From the NCBI GenBank assembly GCA_023433265.1, contig JAEZDR010000104.1, positions 1-8,819 of the forward strand: DNA of 8,819 bases. Direction: 5' to 3'. The position numbers and the translations under genes were made by a program. The notes beneath the pieces were generated by a model. It searched no databases, was not told where the DNA came from, and worked only from the letters and a program-made list of their open reading frames with translations. Of the stretch, positions 1 to 6,206 are shown piece by piece. Source of the DNA: Bacteroidota bacterium (GTDB taxonomy: Bacteria; Bacteroidota; Bacteroidia; Chitinophagales; Chitinophagaceae). Position 1 is the stretch's first letter; each line of letters starts with the position of its first letter.

Positions 1-610
1 GTCTAAGCGGGTACTGCCCTACCCTGCCAAAAATGGCTAAGGCCAGCAATAAAAAAAACACGATGCCCCACACGATGCGGGATCGCCCGGTTAAAACAGC
101 TTGCTTTCCCAGCACGTAGTTATAACAACGCTTCACCAGCCAGGCAAGCAACACGCTTCCGCCTGCAAGAGCTACTATAATCCAAATGACAGGATAACTC
201 TGCCAGGCCATCTTGATGCTGATAGCGGCATCTTCAAGATAGTTTAGTACTGATGCATTGAGGCGCTGCCTCAGGTAGGCATAGTGGGCAAAATCAGCAA
301 TATAAAGGAGGCAAAAAAAGAAGCAGAACAACCCGATGAGAAAGAAGGAAACACGCAACCCTCTTTTTGTGTTCACCGGGTGCAAGGGTTTTATCAACCC
401 GAAAATAAAGAGCACAAGCGAAGCGATGGCTACAATACGAAGGTCGTAGCGAAGGCCAAGAAGGAATGCATCAGCTAACTTGCCGCCCCCCGCATCTGGC
501 CCTAACCCGAAGTAAAGGTGAAAACAGAGCCTCAACAGGCTCATAACTGTTAACAGGCAAAGGCCTGTTAGTAGAATCCATTGAATATAGCGCGGAAGTT
601 TGATGCCCAT
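1..610 (-). CDS. LTA synthase family protein (sulfatase superfamily), N-terminal membrane part, cut by window edge
   Basis: The reading frame opens with ATG at 608-610 on the minus strand and stays open for 203 codons to the left edge, so the C-terminus is missing. I see about five hydrophobic helices (residues about 10-32, 58-75, 87-107, 139-160 and 179-194), a GLRYDLR motif at 52-58, a DFAHYAYLRQRLNAS stretch at 106-120 and GRVGQYPLR at the end. This is the usual N-terminal architecture of Bacteroidota LTA-synthase-family proteins, in which a five-helix membrane domain precedes an extracytoplasmic sulfatase-fold domain that transfers phosphoglycerol or phosphoethanolamine-like groups to envelope glycans or lipids. 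The catalytic domain with its metal ligands and threonine nucleophile lies outside the window, so the substrate cannot be judged. The gene is divergent from a PAP2 phosphatase, which fits an envelope-lipid role. A TAnnTTTG element 8 bases before the ATG supports this start. Confidence 0.85.
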   Translation of the reverse strand, partial: MGIKLPRYIQWILLTGLCLLTVMSLLRLCFHLYFGLGPDAGGGKLADAFLLGLRYDLRIVAIASLVLFIFGLIKPLHPVNTKRGLRVSFFLIGLFCFFFCLLYIADFAHYAYLRQRLNASVLNYLEDAAISIKMAWQSYPVIWIIVALAGGSVLLAWLVKRCYNYVLGKQAVLTGRSRIVWGIVFFLLLALAIFGRVGQYPLR

Positions 611-618
611 TAAACGCG

Positions 619-626
619 CAAAATTA
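619..626 (-). promoter_or_regulatory. Bacteroidota -7 promoter element for the LTA-synthase-like gene
   Basis: Read on the minus strand this is TAATTTTG, an exact match to the Bacteroidota -7 consensus TAnnTTTG. Its last base is 8 bases before the ATG at 610, so transcription would start only about 4-6 bases before the codon and give an almost leaderless mRNA. I see no clear -33 TTG at normal spacing. Confidence 0.55.
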
Positions 627-655
627 GCAATTAAGCGGCGCAGCAGAATAGGGAT

Positions 656-663
656 TATTTTTG
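656..663 (+). promoter_or_regulatory. Bacteroidota -7 promoter element for the PAP2 gene
   Basis: The sequence TATTTTTG matches TAnnTTTG exactly and ends 7 bases before the ATG at 671. Transcription would begin within a few bases of the start codon, making the message nearly leaderless. No convincing -33 TTG is visible. The element mirrors the minus-strand one at 619-626 in the same 60-base gap. Confidence 0.55.
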
Positions 664-670
664 CGCCTGC

Positions 671-1264
671 ATGCTGGAAACCCTTGAACAAATAGACCGT
701 TGGTTGTTTTTTCAAATAAACACCGTTTATACCAATAGCTTCTTCGACCAGGTATTGCCCGTTTACAGGGATCAAAACATGTGGATACCGCTTTACCTCT
801 TCATGCTCTTATTTGTAGTCTGGAACTTCGGGTTAAAGAGTATGCCCTGGATTCTGTTCGTTGCTCTCACTGCTACCATCAGCGACCAGGTGAGCAGTAC
901 GTTTCTAAAAGAATTTGTGGGCCGGCTACGGCCCTGCAACAATGAGGAGGTTTATCCCTATATGCGGCTTTTGCTAAGCAGGTGCCCAGGCAGTGGCAGT
1001 TTTACTTCCTCGCATGCAGCAAACCATTTTGCCATAGCTACTTTTTTCTACCTCACCCTCCGGCCCTACCTCCGCAGGTATGTATGGCTGTTTTACCTCT
1101 GGGCAGCCAGCATCTGTTATGCACAGGTTTATATAGGGGTTCATTATCCCGGCGATGTAATTGGCGGAGCGGCACTTGGACTGCTGATCGGCTGGTTTAC
1201 AGCATTTTTCTACCGCCGCTGGCTTGGACTGCCACCACTTGAAGAACTGCCATCCAAGACCTGA
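671..1264 (+). CDS. PAP2-family membrane phosphatase
   Basis: This 197-residue protein carries the three PAP2 (type 2 phosphatidic acid phosphatase) motifs in order: K80-x6-R87-P88, then S113-S114-H115 in a GSFTSSHA context, then H158-YPG-D162. Together these make the vanadium-haloperoxidase-like active site, with H158 as the expected nucleophile and H115 as acid/base. Several hydrophobic stretches (about 39-53, 58-72, 117-130, 137-152 and 163-180) fit an integral membrane enzyme acting on lipid phosphates such as undecaprenyl diphosphate or phosphatidylglycerol phosphate; the substrate cannot be assigned from sequence. The third motif normally reads SRxxxGxHxxxD, but here the Arg position is Gln152 (YAQVYIGVHYPGD). 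I believe this is a recurrent variant in Bacteroidota rather than an inactivation. The gene is divergent from an LTA-synthase-like gene, suggesting envelope-lipid recycling. The ATG at 671 sits just after a -7 element. Confidence 0.9.
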   Translation: MLETLEQIDRWLFFQINTVYTNSFFDQVLPVYRDQNMWIPLYLFMLLFVVWNFGLKSMPWILFVALTATISDQVSSTFLKEFVGRLRPCNNEEVYPYMRLLLSRCPGSGSFTSSHAANHFAIATFFYLTLRPYLRRYVWLFYLWAASICYAQVYIGVHYPGDVIGGAALGLLIGWFTAFFYRRWLGLPPLEELPSKT

Positions 1265-1311
1265 AAAACGGCGTTTTTATGAAGCTTATGCAGTGTTGAA
1301 GGCCTGAAACT

Positions 1312-1332
1312 GCCAAAATTTCACCTTTTGGC
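1312..1332. repeat. Inverted repeat GCCAAAA-N7-TTTTGGC upstream of dnaK
   Basis: Two perfect 7-base arms (1312-1318 and 1326-1332) flank a 7-base spacer. The repeat ends 4 bases before the sigma-54-like element. It could be an operator or activator site for dnaK, or a weak hairpin at the end of the PAP2 transcript. No T-run follows it, which argues against a terminator. Confidence 0.5.
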
Positions 1333-1336
1333 CCCG

Positions 1337-1352
1337 TGGCATAATGATTGAA
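1337..1352 (+). promoter_or_regulatory. Candidate sigma-54 (RpoN) promoter of dnaK
   Basis: The 16 bases read TGGCATAATGATTGAA. Against the sigma-54 consensus TGGCAYRNNNNTTGCW, every fixed position agrees except the C of the -12 GC, which is A here. The GG-to-G spacing is correct. The predicted start is about 1362-1364, giving an mRNA leader of about 17 bases before the ATG at 1380. No CIRCE repeat (TTAGCACTC-N9-GAGTGCTAA) is present. The base pattern is observed; use by sigma-54 is inference, and loss of the -12 C would normally weaken such a promoter. Confidence 0.4.
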
Positions 1353-1379
1353 CCTGCCCCCTCGTCACAAATAAAGATT

Positions 1380-3293
1380 ATGGGAAAAATAATAGGAATA
1401 GACTTAGGTACAACCAACAGTTGTGTGGCCGTTATGGAAGGTAATGAGCCGGTGGTAATTGCCAATGATGAAGGACGCAGGACCACCCCTTCTGTGGTTG
1501 CTTTCCTAAAAAATGGCGAGCGCAAAGTTGGCGATCCGGCTAAAAGGCAGGCTATCACCAACCCTCAAAACACCATTACGAGCGTTAAACGCTTTATGGG
1601 CCGCCGTCATGACGAGGTTACAGAAGAAATTAGCCACTGGAGCTATAAAGTAGTAAGGGGCGACAATAATACCGTGCGTATAGATATAGACGAACGTCTT
1701 TATACACCGCAGGAAATTTCAGCAATGGTGCTTCAGAAAATGAAGAAAACCGCCGAGGATTATCTGGGCCAGGAAGTAACCGAAGCGGTTATTACCGTTC
1801 CCGCATACTTCAACGACGCACAAAGGCAGGCCACTAAGGAAGCCGGGGAAATTGCCGGGCTTAACGTTCGCCGTATCGTAAACGAGCCTACCGCAGCAGC
1901 GCTGGCTTACGGGCTTGATAAAGGCCATCACGATCAAAAAATAGCCGTGTTTGACCTGGGGGGTGGTACGTTTGATATCTCAATCCTTGAGCTTGGCGAT
2001 GGTGTATTTGAAGTAAAATCTACCAATGGTGATACCCACCTGGGTGGAGACGATTTTGATAAGGTAATCATGGATTGGTTGGCCGATGAGTTTAAGAAAG
2101 ACGAAGCGGTAGACCTGCGCAAAGATCCTATGGCCTTGCAGCGCCTGAAAGAAGCCTCAGAAAAAGCAAAGGTGGAGCTGTCTTCATCATCCGAAACAGA
2201 GATCAATCTTCCTTACATAACAGCAGTAGATGGTGTTCCGAAGCACCTGGTAAAGAAGCTGAGCCGCGCTAAGTTTGAACAATTGGCCGACAACCTCTTC
2301 CAGCGTTGCCTGAAGCCTTGCGAAGCTGCATTGAAAGATGCAGGCTACTCCACTTCTCAAATAGACGAAGTGATATTGGTAGGTGGTTCTACCCGTATAC
2401 CTAAAGTGCAGGAAATTGTAGAAAAATTCTTTGGCAAAAAGCCACACCGCGGTGTAAATCCTGACGAGGTAGTTGCAGTGGGTGCTGCTATACAAGGTGC
2501 CGTATTAACGGGCGAAGTAAAGGATGTGCTGTTGCTTGACGTAACGCCGCTTACACTCGGCATCGAAACGATGGGTGGCGTGTTAACGCCAATGATACCG
2601 GCCAACACCACTATCCCATCCAAGAAAACAGAGGTGTTCTCTACAGCCAGCGATAATCAGCCGGGCGTACAAATCCATGTATTGCAGGGCGAGCGTTCAA
2701 TGGCAAAAGATAACAAGAGCCTCGGTGTGTTTAACCTGGATGGAATTCCACCGGCGCCAAGGGGCGTTCCGCAAATTGAAGTAACCTTCGATATCGACGC
2801 AAATGGTATCCTCCATGTAAGCGCCAAGGATAAAGGCACAGGAAAAGAACAAAAAATCAGGATTGAAGCAGGTTCTGGTTTAAGCAAGGACGAAATAGAA
2901 AAAATGAAGGCTGAAGCAAAAGCGAATGAAGCTTCTGATAAAGCAGCCAAAGAAAAGATTGAAAAGCTGAACCAGGCAGATAGCCTCATCTTCCAGACCG
3001 AAAAGCAATTAAAGGAATTTGGAGATAAAATTCCTGCTGACAAAAAAGGTCCGATCGAATCAGCGCTTGGTAAACTGAAAGAAGCACATAAAAGCCAGGA
3101 TATGACTGCCATAGAAGCAGCCATGAACGAAATGAACCAGGCTTGGACTGCCGCTTCTGAAGAGATTTATAAAGCACAGCAGGCAGCAGGCGGTGCAGAA
3201 CAAGGGCCTGATGCAAATGCAGGAGCTGGCCAGCAACAAGGCGGCGGCAACAAACCCGATGTTGAAGACGCGCAGTTTGAAGAAGTGAAATAG
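1380..3293 (+). CDS. dnaK: Molecular chaperone DnaK (Hsp70)
   Basis: A full-length 637-residue Hsp70. The nucleotide-binding domain covers about residues 1-380, with signatures IGIDLGTTNS (5-14), IAVFDLGGGTFDIS (188-201) and VILVGGSTRIPKVQ (331-344), and the phosphate-contacting Lys at about 71. The hydrophobic interdomain linker is DVLLLDVTPLTLGI (382-395). The substrate-binding beta domain follows to about 500, then the helical lid, a Gly/Gln/Ala-rich tail (about 602-625) and an acidic end, DVEDAQFEEVK. DnaK binds exposed hydrophobic segments of cytoplasmic proteins in ATP-driven cycles with DnaJ and GrpE; neither partner gene is in the window. I chose ATG 1380 because the protein then begins with the canonical MGKIIGIDLGTT; the in-frame ATG at 1344 adds 12 residues and lies inside the candidate sigma-54 element, upstream of its predicted transcription start. 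The gene stands alone between its own promoter region and a strong terminator. Confidence 0.98.
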   Translation: MGKIIGIDLGTTNSCVAVMEGNEPVVIANDEGRRTTPSVVAFLKNGERKVGDPAKRQAITNPQNTITSVKRFMGRRHDEVTEEISHWSYKVVRGDNNTVRIDIDERLYTPQEISAMVLQKMKKTAEDYLGQEVTEAVITVPAYFNDAQRQATKEAGEIAGLNVRRIVNEPTAAALAYGLDKGHHDQKIAVFDLGGGTFDISILELGDGVFEVKSTNGDTHLGGDDFDKVIMDWLADEFKKDEAVDLRKDPMALQRLKEASEKAKVELSSSSETEINLPYITAVDGVPKHLVKKLSRAKFEQLADNLFQRCLKPCEAALKDAGYSTSQIDEVILVGGSTRIPKVQEIVEKFFGKKPHRGVNPDEVVAVGAAIQGAVLTGEVKDVLLLDVTPLTLGIETMGGVLTPMIPANTTIPSKKTEVFSTASDNQPGVQIHVLQGERSMAKDNKSLGVFNLDGIPPAPRGVPQIEVTFDIDANGILHVSAKDKGTGKEQKIRIEAGSGLSKDEIEKMKAEAKANEASDKAAKEKIEKLNQADSLIFQTEKQLKEFGDKIPADKKGPIESALGKLKEAHKSQDMTAIEAAMNEMNQAWTAASEEIYKAQQAAGGAEQGPDANAGAGQQQGGGNKPDVEDAQFEEVK

Positions 3294-3315
3294 AAGTTGC
3301 ACATTTATTGATAAT

Positions 3316-3340
3316 GAAAGCCCCTGCATGAGGGGCTTTC
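3316..3340. terminator. Bidirectional hairpin terminator between dnaK and the thioredoxin-like gene
   Basis: Perfect 9-base arms GAAAGCCCC (3316-3324) and GGGGCTTTC (3332-3340) enclose a 7-base loop whose end bases can also pair. On the plus strand it is followed by TCATTTT, 22 bases after the dnaK stop. On the minus strand it lies 13 bases beyond the stop of the convergent gene and is followed by an AT-rich stretch. It can serve both genes. Confidence 0.88.
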
Positions 3341-3353
3341 TCATTTTAAATGT

Positions 3354-3935
3354 TTACCGGGTTACGCTTGCCTGGTATAGTTCCCTCTCCCTTTCTATAA
3401 CAGGGTAAATCTCGTTGCTGTAGAAGCTTTCGTTCTTCTCTTTGTTAGTAGATCCGCCCGCGTGCATGTACACAACTTCGCCATCGGCATTTAGTATAAT
3501 ATTCGTTGGATAGCCCCCGTTATTGATCAGTTCATTACACTCGGTCCTGTTAAGGCGGTATACATCATACGCAATATTGTATTTTGCTTTAGCAGCTACA
3601 ATGTCCGCATCATCATCATACGTAATGGATAGAAATATAACTGAAGGGTCGTTTAGATACTTTGCTGCCAGTATGTTTAACTGCTCTATTTCCGTTATGC
3701 AGGGCGGGCAGGCAGAAAACCAGAAGTTAATATAGACCACTTTCCCCTTGAGATCATTATTACTAACCAATCTGTCGCCCGATGAAGCAGAGAATGCCGG
3801 CATGGGTTTGCCAATAACGGCTGCATAAATAAGGGGTGCTTCCAGGCTGCGGCTAGCGGGTTGTAAAGCAGGGCCCTGTTGGGCATAAAGGCTTTGAAAA
3901 CAACTCAGCATTAATATAGTAATTATCTTTTTCAT
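3354..3935 (-). CDS. Secreted TlpA-like thioredoxin-fold protein
   Basis: This 193-residue protein begins with a signal peptide (MKKIITILMLSCFQSLYA, likely cut before QQ at 18/19; Cys12 makes a poor lipobox an alternative). A redoxin/TlpA-type domain starts near residue 43 (GKPMPAF). The active site is FWFSACPPC with Cys76 and Cys79, and the cis-Pro loop is GYPTNIIL with Pro143 opposite. Such proteins act in the periplasm as thiol-disulfide oxidoreductases, usually reducing apocytochrome or metallochaperone cysteines. Nothing nearby identifies the partner; no cytochrome c maturation gene is present. I chose ATG at 3933-3935 because it puts the signal peptide at the N-terminus; an upstream ATG at 3989 would add 18 residues that do not resemble a signal sequence. 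It lies 93 bases downstream of the MpaB-family gene on the same strand, so co-transcription is possible. It ends against a shared terminator. Confidence 0.9.
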   Translation of the reverse strand: MKKIITILMLSCFQSLYAQQGPALQPASRSLEAPLIYAAVIGKPMPAFSASSGDRLVSNNDLKGKVVYINFWFSACPPCITEIEQLNILAAKYLNDPSVIFLSITYDDDADIVAAKAKYNIAYDVYRLNRTECNELINNGGYPTNIILNADGEVVYMHAGGSTNKEKNESFYSNEIYPVIERERELYQASVTR

Positions 3936-4028
3936 AGGTGTCTGTTTTAAAGCGCTACTTAAACAAGTAAAGCCCCCTATGTGCCGCAAGTGCCATACCT
4001 TTTAGCTTCTGCCTCTTAACAATTTATC

Positions 4029-4802
4029 TTAATGGTGATGCAGGTACTGCCAATACTGCTTTTTACGGTATTTTGGGGGTAACACCAGTTTCAGGAGGTG
4101 TTGGCTCCTGGATCTGAATAGTTTATACGTCCACAACATGGCTTTCGTAAGCCAGTATGTCTTCAATCCCAGCAATGTTTTCACATGCCTGGGAGCCACC
4201 ATACTTTGGCATTGCAATAACAGAAGAAATCTAAAATAGCCAAGATGTTTCCTGTACTGCTTAAACAAATCCGCTGTTAGCGCCGTATGCTGTAAATGAT
4301 CTTTTAGGTGTTGCGCATGCACCGGTTGCCATGCTATAAAACTAGAAGGGAGTCCTTCTATTTGCATGCCCCTCCCTACGCTGATGAACACCTTATGAAC
4401 TTCTTCTTTTTCCGCTTCGGTCAGGTTTCGCTCCAGCAGCGTGTAGGATGCAATTGAATAATGGATAAGCATAAATAAAACATCCCGGTAGGCCCACTGC
4501 GGTATGTCCATCCCCCTCGCATTTTCTACGTGCACATGAATGTCTTTTATAGACGATATGGTATGCTCAGCCGTCGCCTTTTTTGCAAAAACAATTTGCT
4601 TGGCATAAGCCACAGTAGAAAACAAGCGGCCGATAGGGTCTGCCGGCAGCTTGCCCGTAAAATACAGCCAGTCTACAGACTTGTTCAATGCAAATTCAGC
4701 CGAAGCTCCTGCAAAAATGAAAAGCACTACATCAGGTGTACCCCATATCTTCCTGACAATAGATGTTTCGGAAGTAAAAAACGACTGTTCTGCTGGCTCC
4801 AT
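4029..4802 (-). CDS. Oxygenase MpaB family protein (DUF2236)
   Basis: This 257-residue protein fits the MpaB/rubber-oxygenase catalytic domain family (DUF2236, PF09995). Visible family features from the N-terminus are IVRKIWGTPDVVLFIFAGAS (15-34), PADPIGRLFSTVAYAKQIVF (53-72), a histidine-rich IHVHVEN near 87-93, and a YRDVLFMLIHYSIAS helix with His114. Characterised relatives (Lcp, MpaB) bind heme b and cleave C=C bonds with oxygen, but most bacterial members have no known substrate. His88, His90 and His114 are plausible heme or active-site candidates; that is inference. The tail (about 230-257) is basic and ends in three histidines. I chose ATG 4802: it follows a palindrome and a near-consensus -7 box. 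An upstream TTG at 4880 would add 26 residues rich in acidic amino acids that do not look like the family. There is no signal peptide. Confidence 0.8.
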   Translation of the reverse strand: MEPAEQSFFTSETSIVRKIWGTPDVVLFIFAGASAEFALNKSVDWLYFTGKLPADPIGRLFSTVAYAKQIVFAKKATAEHTISSIKDIHVHVENARGMDIPQWAYRDVLFMLIHYSIASYTLLERNLTEAEKEEVHKVFISVGRGMQIEGLPSSFIAWQPVHAQHLKDHLQHTALTADLFKQYRKHLGYFRFLLLLQCQSMVAPRHVKTLLGLKTYWLTKAMLWTYKLFRSRSQHLLKLVLPPKYRKKQYWQYLHHH

Positions 4803-4808
4803 AACTTC

Positions 4809-4825
4809 ACTTTGAATTTCAAAGT
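4809..4825. promoter_or_regulatory. Operator-like 17-base palindrome in front of the MpaB-family gene
   Basis: The plus strand reads ACTTTGAA-T-TTCAAAGT, a perfect 8-1-8 palindrome ending 6 bases before the ATG at 4802. On the minus strand it overlaps TTACTTTG (4820-4827), which differs from the -7 consensus TAnnTTTG at one base, so the predicted transcription start falls inside it. A dimeric regulator bound here would block the promoter. No regulator gene is adjacent, and I cannot name the regulator family from the site alone. Confidence 0.6.
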
Positions 4826-4893
4826 AAGTAAATATTTCGGTCTCCGGCACTTCGTTAGCCCTTTCGCCTTCCAAAAGCAACCAGGCTGCTCCC

Positions 4894-4911
4894 TACGGGA
4901 AAAACCCCGTA
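4894..4911. repeat. Short inverted repeat between divergent genes
   Basis: TACGGG (4894-4899) and CCCGTA (4906-4911) can form a 6-base stem over a six-base loop of five A residues and a C. It lies in the 185-base gap between the MpaB-family ATG and the next plus-strand gene. No T-run follows on either strand, so I do not call it a terminator; it could be a protein-binding site or a leader hairpin. Confidence 0.35.
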
Positions 4912-4987
4912 CAAAATGCGTGGAAAGTACTTTTAAACTATATTAGATAATTATTGATTCTTGCACACTAAAAAAACCTTAGAGCTT

Positions 4988-5542
4988 ATGAAAGAGACAA
5001 ACATAGATGCTACAGCCGAACCCCTGCGTGTGCCAGGTGATCCTTTTATGGAAAAAAAGCGGAAAGCCCTCGGCCAGGAAAGTATAGTAGGGGCACCGTT
5101 TAAAGAACTTGTAAATGCCCAGAAGTATATTACTGCTTTCCAGGCTGATGCAAATCGTCCCGGTTCTCCATTAGTGGCCTTACAAGGTGGTAGAGCTGCC
5201 ACAACGAGTATTTGGATTGATGCCGATACCATTAACCATTTTGCTAAACTTATAACAGATAAAAAATCGAATGGAGTTCGTCTATACTTTGCTAAATACG
5301 ATCCCGACGTTGAGGATCCGATGAGGCCAACCGGGCCGGATTATGACAATAAATATATGGTGGTAATGGTAGCCACAGCGCCCAAAGAGGTTGGTGGCAA
5401 AATCATTAATGAAGACCGCATTGTACATCCCGCAACAAAAAATGATCCTTACGAAGGGCTTTACAACTACAATGACCTTTGTCCGCCACTGCACTGTGAC
5501 GGTGCAACAATTTTGAACGTTTTGCCACCACCAAAACCTTGA
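4988..5542 (+). CDS. Uncharacterised soluble protein, first gene of a signalling operon
   Basis: I do not recognise a named domain in this 184-residue protein. It has no signal peptide or membrane helix. Visible features are a charged, proline-containing N-terminus, a central SIWIDADTINHFAKLI segment (74-89) followed by NGVRLYFAKYDPD (95-107), a beta-rich KYMVVMVATAP (122-132) and a C-terminal LCPPLHCDGATIL with Cys165 and Cys170, which could bind a metal or form a disulfide. Similar proteins with a G[VI]R[IL]YF core occur, as far as I recall, in Bacteroidota genomes without assigned function. The stop is 1 base before the next ATG, so it is almost certainly co-transcribed and probably translationally coupled with the membrane protein, kinase and regulator that follow. 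I chose ATG 4988; an upstream TTG at 4961 would add nine residues (MHTKKTLEL) without clear support. Confidence 0.8.
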   Translation: MKETNIDATAEPLRVPGDPFMEKKRKALGQESIVGAPFKELVNAQKYITAFQADANRPGSPLVALQGGRAATTSIWIDADTINHFAKLITDKKSNGVRLYFAKYDPDVEDPMRPTGPDYDNKYMVVMVATAPKEVGGKIINEDRIVHPATKNDPYEGLYNYNDLCPPLHCDGATILNVLPPPKP

Positions 5543-5543
5543 C

Positions 5544-6206
5544 ATGGACATCAAACATTATTTTCTAATGCTGGAAGTGCTGGCCTTCGCTGCCGGCCTT
5601 CTGGCATTTATGAAAATGCGGCACATTCACTTAAGGTCTCTCGTTGTTCTCCTCGGCATCACGATACTTAACGAATGGCTGATGGTGCCTTGGGCTACAG
5701 AAACGAAATTCCTTCCGCGTATGGCGATCTACAACTTGTTTTCGCTGCTGGAAATGTGGGTTTGGTTTTTTCTCTTTTATAAAACTGCTTCATCGTTCAA
5801 TAAAAGAACAATTTTAATAGTGGCTTGCATGGGCTTTGCCGCAGCCATGGTAGAAATGCTTTTATCACCCCTGGCTCATTTCAGGGTTTATTCATTTAGG
5901 CTCTACAACCTGCTTATGATTTTCCTTGCTGTGGGATACTATTTGTATATCCAAAGAAAGGAGTACTACAACATATTTACGGAGCCTGTTTTCTTTATCG
6001 TATCGGCTGCATTTATCTATCACCTTTTGCTTTTTGTAAATGCAACTACGTTCGTTGATAACAGCTATTGGAAAATACCGAATTCTTATTCCATTTTTAA
6101 AGTGCTTCATGGAATAGGTAATAGTTTTTATTATTTTTCATTATGCGCTGCCTTTTTGATGTTTCTCTTCCAGCGCAACCCGCAACCATCATGGCAACCG
6201 AGGTAA
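5544..6206 (+). CDS. Seven-helix membrane protein, probable partner of the downstream kinase
   Basis: This 220-residue protein is almost wholly hydrophobic, with about seven predicted helices (residues about 5-24, 30-49, 60-80, 88-108, 118-136, 146-168 and 184-210) and short loops. The family is not one I can name. Loops hold conserved-looking charged or aromatic residues (NEWLMVPW at 43-50, FRLYN at 118-122, RKEYYN at 138-143, FVDNSYWKIPNS at 170-181). Its ATG is 1 base after the previous stop, and its last 16 bases overlap the kinase start, so expression is tightly linked. Because the kinase has only one membrane helix and no extracellular domain, this protein is a good candidate for the membrane sensing module, comparable in layout to the seven-helix part of 7TMR sensor kinases but on a separate chain. 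That role is inferred from context only. Confidence 0.82.
   Translation: MDIKHYFLMLEVLAFAAGLLAFMKMRHIHLRSLVVLLGITILNEWLMVPWATETKFLPRMAIYNLFSLLEMWVWFFLFYKTASSFNKRTILIVACMGFAAAMVEMLLSPLAHFRVYSFRLYNLLMIFLAVGYYLYIQRKEYYNIFTEPVFFIVSAAFIYHLLLFVNATTFVDNSYWKIPNSYSIFKVLHGIGNSFYYFSLCAAFLMFLFQRNPQPSWQPR

Noticed and set aside
1264..1278. AAAAACGGCGTTTTT palindrome at the PAP2 stop codon as a terminator
   Set aside because: Only a 1-3 base loop and a weak A-T stem are available, so a stable terminator is unlikely.
1344..1379. Upstream in-frame ATG adding 12 residues to DnaK
   Set aside because: The added residues are not part of any DnaK, and the codon lies inside the candidate promoter; ATG 1380 gives the canonical N-terminus.
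2657..3124. Long antisense open frame across dnaK, plus shorter ones at 1719-1937, 1934-2206, 2187-2495 and 2357-2623
   Set aside because: These are shadows of a strongly constrained gene; their products are low-complexity and match nothing recognisable.
4928..4935. TACTTTTA as the -7 element of the operon starting at 4988
   Set aside because: The important final G is missing and no -33 element fits; too weak to list as a promoter.
4530..4946. 138-codon plus-strand frame opposite the MpaB-family gene
   Set aside because: It is antisense to a clear family member, rich in Cys and Arg without motifs, and typical of a shadow frame.
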